Of a stretch of 64,000 nucleotides of DNA, positions 1 through 8,371 are shown in pieces (the stretch's first letter is position 1; each line of letters opens with the position of its first letter). Source of the DNA: Bacilli bacterium (GTDB taxonomy: Bacteria > Bacillota_I > Bacilli_A > RF39 > UBA660); contig JAFXPU010000004.1 of NCBI GenBank assembly GCA_017527675.1, positions 20,439 through 84,438 on the forward strand, read 5' to 3'. Below the pieces are notes generated by a model. The model did not search any database. It was given only the letters and a program-made list of their open reading frames with translations, and was not told where the DNA came from. A program made the position numbers and the translations under genes.

Positions 1-171
1 TTCTGAGGCCACATTTAAATTCATTTCTTCCATTAAATTAATGTATTCAAGATATTGTTTAGTTATTTTTTCAATACTAATATCCATAATATCAATGTTA
101 TCTTGCTTAATTAAATGAAGTAGAAGATCTAATGGACCTTCGAAGTTTTCTATTGTTACTTTGTACTCCAT
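1..171 (-). CDS. scpA: Segregation and condensation protein A, N-terminal part
   Basis: Only the first 57 codons are present; the gene runs off the left edge. The product begins MEYKVTIENFEGPLDLLLHL, followed by IKQDNIDIMDISI, which is the typical ScpA kleisin N-terminus. ScpA bridges Smc and ScpB in the condensin-like complex that compacts and segregates the chromosome. The ATG at 171 has GGAGG at 181-177 with 5-nt spacing. It is divergent from the membrane-protein gene at 304, so the gap between them should hold promoters for both directions. Recognition rests on the N-terminal signature only, but that is distinctive. Confidence 0.9.
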   Translation of the reverse strand, partial: MEYKVTIENFEGPLDLLLHLIKQDNIDIMDISIEKITKQYLEYINLMEEMNLNVASE

Positions 172-245
172 AAAAACCTCCATAAACTTATAACATTATA
201 ATATAAATTATAAAAAAAATCAAAGAAAAGTGTACCTTTAGAATC

Positions 246-274
246 TTGTTTTTTGTGTATATTTAAGGTATACT
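246..274 (+). promoter_or_regulatory. Predicted sigma-A promoter for the 304-2549 gene pair
   Basis: TTGTTT (246-251), a 17-nt spacer and TATACT (269-274). The start codon at 304 follows 30 nt after the -10, with AGGAAGG as ribosome site. Inferred from consensus only. Confidence 0.55.
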
Positions 275-303
275 ATTAATATAGAAGATAGGAAGGTAAT
301 AAT

Positions 304-1872
304 ATGGTATTTAGAAAGCCTTATGCGTTTTTAATTAAGAACTTTAGATTAATGCATATTATTTTAACAATATGTTGTGCATATTTAATTATTAAAACAA
401 GTGCAATTATATCATTTTTAGGTGATTATATTGCTTCAGATGACCTAGTTATTGGTCAAAATGTTGTTGGTGGATTATACAATGGTTTAATGTTTATTAT
501 TCCAGTATTGATGCTCGTGTTTTTTATTGTATTATTAGCTGTAATGACAGTTAAGGAAAAACCAAGAACATTTTATATTGTTAACATTATTGTGTATTTT
601 TTAATTTTTATTCTTTTTATATATGGTCATGGCGTATTAAAAGGAATGGAAAAAGAAATAATATCACCACAAAAAGTCAAATCACTACATGATTTATTTG
701 TTTATGCTTTGATATTTCAATTTTTTACTGTTGTAATTGCTGCTATTCGTGGACTTGGATTTGATATTCGTAAGTTTGATTTCGCCAAGGATTTACATGA
801 TTTGGATATTTCTGATGAAGATAACGAAGAGTTTGAAGTTGCAATAAATTATGACTTTGATGATACTAAAAGAAAAATAAAAAAACATGTTAGAAATTTT
901 AAATATACATATAAAGAACATAAATTCGTCATTAATGTTATTATTGCATTGGTATTAGTTTTTTGTGGTTATACATTCTATAAAAATTCAAGTATTTCTA
1001 TTAGAAAATATCATTTAAATTCTTATATAAGTATGAATGGATTCTCAACTAGATTTACTAATGCATATGTTGTTGATACGGATTATATTGGAAATGATTT
1101 AAATACTAATTTGCTTATTTTAAAAGTAGACGTAAAAAGTAATAATAAAAATATAAAAAAATTTGTTACAGGTTCTTATGAGTTAATGTTAGATGGCAAG
1201 ATATATCATCATAAAGCTAAATATGATGATGAATTTAAAGATATTGCACAAGCATATAAGAGTCAAACTTTATCGTCTTCTGATTATAATACTTATGTAC
1301 TTGTTTATGATATAGGTAATAAAAAACCTAAGAAGGCTCGACTAAAAATAACAAATTTATTTAATCAGGAATATGTATATTTAGATTTTAATATAAAAAG
1401 CTTTACTACTAATAATAATCCTAGTGAATATGCTGTTAATGATGAAGTTTCATTGAAGGATACCAATCTTGAAAGTACTAAGTTTACAATAAAAAATGTA
1501 TCTATTGCTGATAGAGTTGCTTTAACATATGACTATTGTATTAATAAGGATGAATGTATTAGTTCGGTTGAGTATCTAAGACCTGATTATTATCATACTG
1601 GATTACCAAAAACACTTATAAGAATGGAATATGATTTTGAATCAAGCGATGTTAATAGTTTTTATAAATTATTATCTATGTACGGTTCAATTGAATATGT
1701 GATTGATGGTAATACAAAGATTCAACATGGTAATTTTAAAAATATCAAGAGTTTAAGAAAAACAGAAGATAACATTATTAATCTTGAGGTTGTTAAAGAA
1801 GTAGAAAATGCTTCTGAAGTGTATATAGTATTAAATATACGTAATAGGGAATTTAGATATAAAATAAAGTAG
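304..1872 (+). CDS. Polytopic membrane protein with large C-terminal domain, unknown function
   Basis: I do not recognise this 522-residue protein. Hydrophobic segments lie near residues 17-38, 60-82, 90-107, 131-149 and 208-225. A hydrophilic acidic stretch (about 160-200, with DISDEDNEEFE) separates the fourth and fifth. About 295 residues follow the last segment, rich in Tyr, Asn and Lys, and probably fold as beta-rich domains on one side of the membrane. The downstream gene starts 8 nt after the stop and encodes a secreted, membrane-anchored protein, so the two are probably co-transcribed and may act together at the cell surface. No enzyme motif is visible. The start is supported by AGGAAGG 7 nt upstream. 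Confidence 0.75.
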   Translation: MVFRKPYAFLIKNFRLMHIILTICCAYLIIKTSAIISFLGDYIASDDLVIGQNVVGGLYNGLMFIIPVLMLVFFIVLLAVMTVKEKPRTFYIVNIIVYFLIFILFIYGHGVLKGMEKEIISPQKVKSLHDLFVYALIFQFFTVVIAAIRGLGFDIRKFDFAKDLHDLDISDEDNEEFEVAINYDFDDTKRKIKKHVRNFKYTYKEHKFVINVIIALVLVFCGYTFYKNSSISIRKYHLNSYISMNGFSTRFTNAYVVDTDYIGNDLNTNLLILKVDVKSNNKNIKKFVTGSYELMLDGKIYHHKAKYDDEFKDIAQAYKSQTLSSSDYNTYVLVYDIGNKKPKKARLKITNLFNQEYVYLDFNIKSFTTNNNPSEYAVNDEVSLKDTNLESTKFTIKNVSIADRVALTYDYCINKDECISSVEYLRPDYYHTGLPKTLIRMEYDFESSDVNSFYKLLSMYGSIEYVIDGNTKIQHGNFKNIKSLRKTEDNIINLEVVKEVENASEVYIVLNIRNREFRYKIK

Positions 1873-1880
1873 GTGATTAA

Positions 1881-2549
1881 ATGAAAAAATTATTGTTATT
1901 TATTGTAATGTTAGTATTACCTATGGCTGTATTTGCTCGTGCTAAAACAGGATGCGACTATTCTTTGGTATCTAGATTAAAAAAATATGCTTCAAATGTT
2001 AATGTAATATATGATTATAGAATTGAAAATAATGAAGCAATATTTAGTGTTACATTTAATAATATTGTTTCAGAAATCTATATTCATGATGAAATAACCG
2101 GTGCTAATTATTATTTTGAAAACACAAATAATGGAGAACTTGTTATAAATGATATTAAAAACATAAAAAAATTAAAATATAAGGTATTATCAAGAAATGG
2201 CGAATGTAATGATGAATTACTTCTTACTCATTACATTACTCTTCCAGTTTATAATAAATACAGTACAGATCCTTTATGCGAAGGATTGGAAAACTATAAA
2301 TTATGTTACACATTTCTAGATACTGATATTTCTTATGATGAATTTAAACAAAAAATAGAAGAATATAAGAAAGAAAAACCTGCTGAAAAAGAAGAAGAAA
2401 AGAAAAAAATAAGTGAAAAATCTAACTGGGATAAGTTCTTAGATTTTATGGTAAAATATGGTATATATATAGTTGCTATAATTGCAATTCTAATTACAAT
2501 TTTATCAATTAGAAGAAGTCGCAAGAATCAATTTGACTTTAAGTTATAA
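1881..2549 (+). CDS. Secreted protein with C-terminal membrane anchor, unknown function
   Basis: 222 residues. A signal peptide is clear at residues 1-19 (MKKLLLFIVMLVLPMAVFA), with no lipobox cysteine at the cleavage site. The middle carries several cysteines. Residues about 163-187 are a highly charged Lys/Glu stretch, followed by a hydrophobic segment near 191-209 and a basic tail (RRSRKNQ). The likely topology is therefore an extracytoplasmic domain, a charged spacer and a membrane anchor. The ribosome site GTAGGTG overlaps the stop codon of the upstream membrane-protein gene, so translation is likely coupled. Function unknown. Confidence 0.75.
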   Translation: MKKLLLFIVMLVLPMAVFARAKTGCDYSLVSRLKKYASNVNVIYDYRIENNEAIFSVTFNNIVSEIYIHDEITGANYYFENTNNGELVINDIKNIKKLKYKVLSRNGECNDELLLTHYITLPVYNKYSTDPLCEGLENYKLCYTFLDTDISYDEFKQKIEEYKKEKPAEKEEEKKKISEKSNWDKFLDFMVKYGIYIVAIIAILITILSIRRSRKNQFDFKL

Positions 2550-2577
2550 TTGACAAATAATTATAAAGTTATATAAT
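2550..2577 (+). promoter_or_regulatory. Predicted promoter of the Asp T-box/aspS unit
   Basis: TTGACA (2550-2555), a 16-nt spacer and TATAAT (2572-2577): both hexamers are consensus. It begins right after the preceding stop codon and feeds the T-box leader. Confidence 0.75.
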
Positions 2578-2589
2578 ATAGTTAATATT

Positions 2590-2775
2590 TGTTTGAAGGA
2601 GTAATTATATAAGTCCTTTGAGAGAGTCTATGGTTGGTGAAAATAGATAGGGCATGTATAATGAAGACATCAAACGTTAAATAAGCGTATTTCTGCGTTA
2701 AAGAAAAGAGTATAGAAATTCTATAGAAGTAGGGTGGTACCACGTTAAGCGTCCCTACATTTATAGAATTTTTTT
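2590..2775 (+). ncRNA. T-box riboswitch, Asp (GAC) specifier
   Basis: A T-box leader. The apical GGTTGGTGAAAA element is at about 2633-2644, and the specifier context GAAGACA puts GAC, an aspartate codon, at 2666-2668. The conserved T-box AGGGTGGTACCACG is at 2731-2744. A terminator-like stem (GTAGGG near 2728-2733 with CCCTAC at 2753-2758, then a T run) follows. Uncharged tRNA-Asp would stabilise the antiterminator and switch on the synthetase gene just downstream. The specifier agrees with the downstream gene. Confidence 0.92.
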
Positions 2776-2792
2776 AATTTTAAGGAGGATTT

Positions 2793-4109
2793 ATGAAAAA
2801 AATATACGTTAATGAACTTACAAAACATATAGGAGAGGAAATAACATTTAGTGGATTTGTTGATGCTATTAGAGATAAAAAATGGGTTATGTTTGTTATT
2901 CTAAGGGATTCAACTGGTAAAATTCAAATGACTATTGAAAAAAGTGAAGAAGCAAATGCTAAATTGTTAGAAATAATGTCTAATGTAACTGTTGAATCAA
3001 CAATTAATGTAACTTGTAAAGTATTAGAAAATGAAGCAGTTAAATTAGGCGGAATTGAGTTAATACCAAGTAATATAGAAGTAACATCTTTAGCTGAGAC
3101 ATTACCATTTGATTTTAATAATTTAGAAGGTGTTAATATTGATACTCGTATGGATTATCGTTGGATTGATTTAAGAAATCCAAGAAATACTTTAATTAGA
3201 CAAGTTGAATCTTGCATGATTGAAGCAATGCGTGACTATTTATATCAAAATAATTTTACAGAAATACATACACCAAAATTAATTGGTGCAGCCTCAGAAT
3301 CAGGTTCAGATGTTTTTGAAGTTAAATATTTTGATAGATCTGCATATTTAGCTCAATCGCCACAATTTTATAAACAAATGGCTTTAGCCGGTGGTTTGGA
3401 TAAAGTATTTGAAGTAGCTCCATGTTTTAGAGCTGAAAATTCTAATACTAATAGACATGCTACTGAGTTTACTTCATTTGACTTAGAATTTGCTCATATA
3501 TCATCTTATGAAGATGTTATGGACTTAGAAGAGGATTTACTTATTGCTGGATTAACTAAAGTAAAAGAAAAATATGGTGAGGCAATTCTTGAAAACTTTG
3601 GTAAGGAGGTTATTATTCCAACTAAGCCATTTCCAAGAATGAAATTAAAGGAATTATATCAAGAATTTCATGATTTATATGGTTTTGATATTCCAACAGA
3701 GGATATTGGTGATATGAATGCCGAAGCTGAAAAATTAACATACCGTTATGCCCAAGAAAAATTTGACTCTGAATTTATGTTTATTGTTGATTATGCAGCT
3801 ACAAAAAGACCATTCTATCATATGCGTGATGAAAATGGAAAACTTCAAGGATATGATTTAATTTGGCGTGGTACTGAAATTACATCTGGTGCTCAAAGAG
3901 AACATAGATATGAAGAATTATGTAAAAATGCAGCTGAAAAAGGCTTAGGTAAAGATGTTGAATTCTATTTGCAATTCTTTAAATATGGTTGCCCACCACA
4001 TGGAGGATTTGCTATAGGTGTAGATAGACTTACAATGTTACTTTTGGGCCTAACTAGTTTAAAGGAAACTCAATTATTATTTAGAGGTCCAAATAGATTA
4101 AATCCTTAA
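2793..4109 (+). CDS. aspS: Aspartyl-tRNA synthetase, archaeal-type
   Basis: A 438-residue class II synthetase charging tRNA-Asp in the cytoplasm. Residues about 15-90 are an OB-fold anticodon domain (GFVDAIRDKKWVMFVILRD). The catalytic domain carries GSDVFEVKYF, YLAQSPQFYKQ, the motif 2 region FRAENSNTNRHATEF (about 212-226) and motif 3 GGFAIGVDRLTMLLLG near the end. The short length and the lack of a GAD insertion match the archaeal/eukaryotic form rather than the ~590-residue bacterial AspRS. Family members of this form can be discriminating or charge tRNA-Asn as well; the sequence alone does not settle which. The GAC specifier in its T-box leader independently supports aspartate. AGGAGG lies 6 nt before the ATG. 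Confidence 0.92.
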   Translation: MKKIYVNELTKHIGEEITFSGFVDAIRDKKWVMFVILRDSTGKIQMTIEKSEEANAKLLEIMSNVTVESTINVTCKVLENEAVKLGGIELIPSNIEVTSLAETLPFDFNNLEGVNIDTRMDYRWIDLRNPRNTLIRQVESCMIEAMRDYLYQNNFTEIHTPKLIGAASESGSDVFEVKYFDRSAYLAQSPQFYKQMALAGGLDKVFEVAPCFRAENSNTNRHATEFTSFDLEFAHISSYEDVMDLEEDLLIAGLTKVKEKYGEAILENFGKEVIIPTKPFPRMKLKELYQEFHDLYGFDIPTEDIGDMNAEAEKLTYRYAQEKFDSEFMFIVDYAATKRPFYHMRDENGKLQGYDLIWRGTEITSGAQREHRYEELCKNAAEKGLGKDVEFYLQFFKYGCPPHGGFAIGVDRLTMLLLGLTSLKETQLLFRGPNRLNP

Positions 4110-4112
4110 TAA

Positions 4113-4141
4113 TTGACAAATTAATAAAAAAAGAGTATATT
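4113..4141 (+). promoter_or_regulatory. Predicted promoter of rel
   Basis: TTGACA (4113-4118), a 17-nt spacer and TATATT (4136-4141), starting 4 nt after the aspS stop. It gives rel its own start of transcription. Confidence 0.7.
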
Positions 4142-4154
4142 ATGTCTTAATTTA

Positions 4155-4184
4155 AAAACGACAGCATGATTATGTTGTCGTTTT
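4155..4184 (+). promoter_or_regulatory. Stable hairpin in the rel leader
   Basis: AAAACGACAGCAT (4155-4167) pairs with ATGTTGTCGTTTT (4172-4184): 13 pairs including one G-U, with loop GATT. It lies between the predicted promoter and the rel start at 4208. The T run after the stem is short, so it may be an attenuator or a stability element rather than a full terminator. Confidence 0.55.
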
Positions 4185-4207
4185 GCGTTAAAAAAGGCGG
4201 TGAGCTT

Positions 4208-5785
4208 ATGAATTTAAAAGAAGTTTATTCCATGTATGATTCTTTAATTAAAGGTTCAAATAAACAAGATAATGTATCATGTGATTTTTTGCTTGAACTT
4301 TTTAGTGAATATAATGATGATTTTCATGCTTTAGATGAAATAGAAAAAGCTTACATTTTTGCCTTTGAACAACATAAAGAGCAAAAACGTGATAGTGGTG
4401 AAGCATATATTATTCATCCACTTTCTGTTGCCATTATTTTAGCTAATATGCATGCTGATAAGGATACTATTTGTGCCGGTTTATTACATGATGTTATTGA
4501 AGATACTGGTACAACAGAATTAAATTTAGCTATGCTTTTTAATAGTCAAATAGCTCATTATGTAGCGGGTGTATCCAATTTGGAAGAAAAAGATGACGTT
4601 AGACATAAATTAGATGATTTAGCTTACATTCGCAAATTATTAATTACAGGTACGCAAGATGATTTAGAGATTATTCTAATTAAATTAGCTGATAAATTAC
4701 ATAATATGCGTACTTTAGAACATAAAAGAGCGGAAAAACAAGTATCAACTGCTAAGGAAACATTAGAATTATTTGCACCATTAGCTGGTCGTATAGGTGT
4801 ATACCAAGTTAAAAATGAACTTGAGGATTTATCTTTAAAATTTATTAAGCCTGATTGTTATAATTATATAAAACAAGTTTTAGCAGAGGAATTAATTAAA
4901 AGAAGAAAGAATTATCATAAAGCTATTCAAGACATTGATTTATGTTTAAATGCAATGGATATAGATCATAATTTTAAGTGTTCTACTAAAAATATTTATG
5001 GTATATATTTAGTTATTGAAGATATGTTACCTAAGGAAAATGTTACCATTGATGACGTAAGAAAAGCATTTGATAAAAAAAATATTCATGATTTGATTTC
5101 TGTTCAAGTTCTTGTTTCAAATGAAAAAAGTTGTTATGAAGCAAATCAAGTAATTAACAGTTATTATAGTGTTGTTAAAGAAGAAACAAAGGATTATATT
5201 AAAAATCCAAAATCAAATATGTATCGTTCTCTTCATACAACAATCCGTGATGATGATAATAAATTAATTCAAATTCAAATTAGAACACCTAATATGGATA
5301 AGGTTGCTGATTATGGTTTTTCTGCTTGTTGGGATCTTTCAGGACCATATGCTAAAAATGATATGAAGGAAGGTATTAAAAGAAACATTAAAAAACCGGT
5401 TCATGCAATAGATCGTATTTATGCTAATAATGAGGAATTCTTAACACATATTAAATCAGAAATGTTAAAAGAAGATAACATAGTTGTATATACTCCAACA
5501 AGAGAAGCTATTGAATTACCAGCAGGAGCTACTCCAATTGATTTTGCGTATCAAATCCATACAGAAATTGGTAATAATTTAGATTATGCTATTGTTAATG
5601 GTCAAAGAAAAAGCGTTTATTATCAATTACATGATGGTGACGTTGTTGAAGCTGTTGTTTCTCAAAATACACATCCAAATTTACTATGGTTAGAACATAT
5701 TGTAACAACAAGAGCCTATAAAAAAATATGTGAATATGTTAAAATTGGTGAGCCAAAGGACAAAATATTAACAAAAAAAATGTAG
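4208..5785 (+). CDS. rel: Rel/SpoT-family (p)ppGpp enzyme, short form with degraded synthetase site
   Basis: 525 residues from the ATG at 4208, which has GGCGGTGAG upstream; longer in-frame starts lack a ribosome site. The HD hydrolase domain looks intact: RDSGEAYIIHP, LLHDVIEDT, and LADKLHNMRTL. The synthetase domain keeps KDYI, NPKSNMY and SLHTT. However, the GRPKH motif reads CSTKN (Arg to Ser at about 259), DLLAIR reads DLISVQ, and the catalytic EVQIRT reads QIQIRT (Glu to Gln at about 355). A TGS domain follows (about 420-490, VVYTPTREAIELPAGATPID). The C-terminal helical, zinc-finger and ACT domains of ~740-residue Rel proteins are absent. I infer a mainly or solely ppGpp-hydrolysing enzyme. 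Confidence 0.88.
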   Translation: MNLKEVYSMYDSLIKGSNKQDNVSCDFLLELFSEYNDDFHALDEIEKAYIFAFEQHKEQKRDSGEAYIIHPLSVAIILANMHADKDTICAGLLHDVIEDTGTTELNLAMLFNSQIAHYVAGVSNLEEKDDVRHKLDDLAYIRKLLITGTQDDLEIILIKLADKLHNMRTLEHKRAEKQVSTAKETLELFAPLAGRIGVYQVKNELEDLSLKFIKPDCYNYIKQVLAEELIKRRKNYHKAIQDIDLCLNAMDIDHNFKCSTKNIYGIYLVIEDMLPKENVTIDDVRKAFDKKNIHDLISVQVLVSNEKSCYEANQVINSYYSVVKEETKDYIKNPKSNMYRSLHTTIRDDDNKLIQIQIRTPNMDKVADYGFSACWDLSGPYAKNDMKEGIKRNIKKPVHAIDRIYANNEEFLTHIKSEMLKEDNIVVYTPTREAIELPAGATPIDFAYQIHTEIGNNLDYAIVNGQRKSVYYQLHDGDVVEAVVSQNTHPNLLWLEHIVTTRAYKKICEYVKIGEPKDKILTKKM

Positions 5786-5805
5786 TTAAATAAACTACAT
5801 TTTTT
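5779..5805. terminator. Bidirectional terminator between rel and the CPBP gene
   Basis: AATGTAGTT (5779-5787) pairs with AACTACATT (5793-5801), with a T run on the plus strand and an A run before it that serves the minus strand. It includes the rel stop codon. Confidence 0.8.
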
Positions 5806-6508
5806 ATATTATAGCAAGTAATAATTGTAAAAATATTAATATTCCATTATGAATTGTATGTAATGTTGTACTTACAAAAATATTTTTAGATTTATCATAT
5901 ATATAAGCAAACATCCATCCTGGGATACTATATGAAATAATATATAATAAATCAAATGGTTCTTTCATTGATAAAACTACGTGCATTAAACCAAAGAATA
6001 AACCAGAAAAAATTATAAATACCCATCTATCACTAAATATTTTTTTACAGGTTTTTCTAAAAACTATTTCTTCTTCAAGTGGTCCAATAACAACTGCTGT
6101 AAAAATCATATATATTGGAAAATTACTTAGTATTTTGCGTACAGCTTCTTCATTTCCCGCAATTGCTTCTTTATGATGAGCAAGTTTTTGAATTATTAAT
6201 ATTAAAAAGTTTGATGCATACATTAATGCTAGCATTATAAGCCAATATTTAAAGTATTCATCTAAATACTTTTTCCAATTCTTTTTAAAATCATCCCAAT
6301 CAGTTAACATATCCTTTTTGTATATCATAAATATAGTAAAAACAAATAATGACTCGGCAACTAGTAAGAATATTACTTTATAAATTGTCGCCCAGGAATT
6401 AATATCTATACCAATTAAATATAAAGGTATTAAGAGAAAATCTGTATAAAATAGATATAAGAAAATAACTGATAAAGCAATCACTACTTCTTTTTTATGA
6501 CTTTGCAT
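5804..6508 (-). CDS. CPBP-family intramembrane metalloprotease
   Basis: 234 residues with about six hydrophobic segments. The CPBP (CAAX protease/bacteriocin-processing, formerly Abi) motifs are all visible: EEIVFR (EExxxR, residues 146-151), FFGLMH (His176) and HTIHN (His217, Asn221). Members of this family are glutamate/histidine intramembrane proteases; some give self-immunity to bacteriocins, but most have unknown substrates. The gene stands alone on the minus strand, sharing a terminator with rel. GAGGTG lies 5 nt before the ATG. No bacteriocin gene is seen nearby, so a housekeeping or envelope role is as likely as immunity. Confidence 0.85.
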   Translation of the reverse strand: MQSHKKEVVIALSVIFLYLFYTDFLLIPLYLIGIDINSWATIYKVIFLLVAESLFVFTIFMIYKKDMLTDWDDFKKNWKKYLDEYFKYWLIMLALMYASNFLILIIQKLAHHKEAIAGNEEAVRKILSNFPIYMIFTAVVIGPLEEEIVFRKTCKKIFSDRWVFIIFSGLFFGLMHVVLSMKEPFDLLYIISYSIPGWMFAYIYDKSKNIFVSTTLHTIHNGILIFLQLLLAII

Positions 6509-6582
6509 TTTACACCTCTAATAATAATTATACCAAAAAAGTGCATAAAAATAATAAAAAAACTAGGAAAAAGTTAAAATAT

Positions 6583-6592
6583 ATGCTATAAT
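6583..6592 (+). promoter_or_regulatory. Extended -10 promoter of the rimP-rbfA operon
   Basis: ATGCTATAAT contains TGnTATAAT (TATAAT at 6587-6592). The -35 region is poor, as is usual for extended -10 promoters. Confidence 0.6.
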
Positions 6593-6609
6593 ACATTTTA
6601 GTTACATGC

Positions 6610-6632
6610 AAGAGTGGGTATTCCCACTCTTT
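6610..6632 (+). ncRNA. rimP leader hairpin
   Basis: AGAGTGGG (6611-6618), loop TATT, CCCACTCT (6623-6630), a perfect 8-bp stem in the 5' leader of the operon. A hairpin of this kind ahead of rimP is a recurring feature of Firmicute rimP-nusA operons. The T run after it is only three bases, so partial attenuation is possible. Confidence 0.6.
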
Positions 6633-6651
6633 AATATTTATTGGAGGTAAT

Positions 6652-6906
6652 ATGAATATCGAAAAAAAAGTTAGAGAATTAATTGAAAAAGATATTGAAG
6701 ATGCAGGATATATATTAGATGAAGTATTATATGTTAAAGAAGAAGGTAACTATTTTTTAAGAGTAGTTATTGATTCAACTAAAATCATTGAGATAGAGGA
6801 TTGTGTAACAGTTAGTAAAATAATTAATCCAATGCTTGATGATGCTGATTTAATTAAAGAAAGTTATATTTTAGACGTATGTTCTAAAGAGAAAGGTTGT
6901 GAATAA
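6652..6906 (+). CDS. rimP: Ribosome maturation factor RimP, N-terminal domain only
   Basis: 84 residues. The N-terminal alpha/beta domain of RimP is recognisable (EKKVRELIEKDIEDAGYIL, VKEEGNYFLRVVID, and the ending ESYILDVCSKEKGCE, which matches the YxLEVSSPG strand). The protein stops where the C-terminal SH3-like domain should begin; usual RimP is about 150 residues. RimP assists 30S assembly. Its place immediately before nusA confirms identity. No continuation is visible in another frame, because nusA starts 2 nt after the stop, so the short form is probably genuine to this lineage. TTGGAGG precedes the ATG. Confidence 0.82.
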   Translation: MNIEKKVRELIEKDIEDAGYILDEVLYVKEEGNYFLRVVIDSTKIIEIEDCVTVSKIINPMLDDADLIKESYILDVCSKEKGCE

Positions 6907-6907
6907 A

Positions 6908-8098
6908 ATGGATAATAAGGAATTTAAAAAGGCTTTAGATAATTTAGTAAATGAAAAAGGTATATCTAAAGAATATATTTTAGAAGCATTAGAATTAGCG
7001 TTAACTAGTGCTTATAAGAAAAATTATCATTCTTTATCTAATGTAAGAGTTGCTATTGATGATGATTGTAATATCAAAGTATATTCATTTAAAACTGTTG
7101 TTTTAGATCATGATCATGCTGTATCTTTAGATGAAGAAGATAAAATGTATGAAAATGATACATTAGATGGTATTACTTCTTTTGCTGATTTAGAAAATAT
7201 GGAATTTGATGATGAAGAAGAAGATGAATATAAACCATTTGTTTTTGATGATCGTATTCATATTACATTAGAAGATGCTCAAAAAATTGTTCCAGGTATT
7301 AAAGTTGGTGAAACTATTGAAGAAGAAGTTACTCCAAAAGATTTTGGTCGTGTAGCTGCCTCAACTGCTAAACAAGTAGTAATTCAAAAAATTCGTGAAG
7401 CTGAAAGAAATATTATAGCTGAGGAATTTGAAGAGAAAAAAGATGAAATGGTTTCTGGTACTGTTGAGATGGAAGATGAAAAGAACTATTACATTAACTT
7501 AGGTAAGACTCAAGGATTACTTCCAAAATCTGAGATAATTCCAGGTGAAACTATTAAAATGGGTTCTAATATTAAAGTATATATAAATAAAGTAGATATT
7601 AATAACAAGGGTGCCTTAATATTATTAACTCGTAAACACTTTGGATTTGTTAAACGTTTATTTGAATTGGAAATTCCAGAAATTTCTGAAGGTATAGTTA
7701 TGGTTTATGGTGTTGCTCGTGAACCAGGTGTTAGAACTAAAATAGCTGTATATTCAGAGAATTCTAATGTTGATCCAATTGGTGCATGTATTGGTGAAAA
7801 AGGTAGTCGTATTAATGCTATTTTAAATGAACTTGGTGGAGAAAAAATTGATATAGTATTATATGATAATGATCCAGCTAAATTTATAGCTAACGCTTTA
7901 GCTCCTGCTAAGGACGTTCATGTATATATAATTGATGAAAAAGAAAAAGAAGTTTTAGCTGTTGTTGATGATAATAATTTATCTTTAGCTATTGGTAAAA
8001 AAGGTGTTAATGTTCGTTTAGCTACAAGACTTACTCATTATAAACTTGATGTTAAAACATTTGATCAAGTAAAAGAAGCAGGAATTAATATTCTATAA
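6908..8098 (+). CDS. nusA: Transcription termination/antitermination factor NusA
   Basis: 396 residues from the ATG at 6908; a GTG at 6899 is in frame but sits on the ribosome site. The N-terminal RNA-polymerase-binding domain (about 1-160) contains an acidic insertion (about 80-115, with FDDEEEDEYKPF). An S1 domain follows (about 180-245) and then two KH domains (about 250-395, with GACIGEKGSRINAIL and LAIGKKGVNVRLA). NusA binds RNA polymerase and nascent RNA to regulate pausing and termination. Second gene of the rimP-rbfA operon; it overlaps ylxR by one base (TAATG). Confidence 0.95.
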   Translation: MDNKEFKKALDNLVNEKGISKEYILEALELALTSAYKKNYHSLSNVRVAIDDDCNIKVYSFKTVVLDHDHAVSLDEEDKMYENDTLDGITSFADLENMEFDDEEEDEYKPFVFDDRIHITLEDAQKIVPGIKVGETIEEEVTPKDFGRVAASTAKQVVIQKIREAERNIIAEEFEEKKDEMVSGTVEMEDEKNYYINLGKTQGLLPKSEIIPGETIKMGSNIKVYINKVDINNKGALILLTRKHFGFVKRLFELEIPEISEGIVMVYGVAREPGVRTKIAVYSENSNVDPIGACIGEKGSRINAILNELGGEKIDIVLYDNDPAKFIANALAPAKDVHVYIIDEKEKEVLAVVDDNNLSLAIGKKGVNVRLATRLTHYKLDVKTFDQVKEAGINIL

Positions 8099-8355
8099 TG
8101 AAAAAGATTCCTGAAAGAACATGTTCAGTAACACATGAAAAATTACCAAAGAAAGATTTAATTAGAATCGTAAAAAATAAAGAATTAGGTGTTTTAGTAG
8201 ATGAAACTGGTAAAGTTAATGGCCGAGGTGTATATCTAAAAAAAGATATAGATGTATTAGAAAAAGCTATTAAAACTAATGCTTTAGGAAGAAGTTTAGA
8301 AATTGAAATACCTGATAGTGTTTATGAGGAAATAAGAAATATAATAAATAATTAG
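8098..8355 (+). CDS. rnpM: YlxR/RnpM RNA-binding protein
   Basis: 85 residues. The YlxR signature is present: ERTCSVTHEKLPKKDLIRIV near the start and NGRGVYL in the middle. YlxR (RnpM) is a small RNA-binding protein, reported to modulate RNase P in Bacillus subtilis. It overlaps the nusA stop by one base, which implies translational coupling. In B. subtilis an L7Ae-like gene (ylxQ) lies between ylxR and infB; it is absent here, where infB follows within 16 nt. Confidence 0.9.
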   Translation: MKKIPERTCSVTHEKLPKKDLIRIVKNKELGVLVDETGKVNGRGVYLKKDIDVLEKAIKTNALGRSLEIEIPDSVYEEIRNIINN

Positions 8356-8371
8356 AAAGTAGGTGCATAAT

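Noticed and set aside
5804..6508. CPBP protease as bacteriocin immunity
   Set aside because: No bacteriocin, transporter or regulator is adjacent; the gene is alone on its strand.
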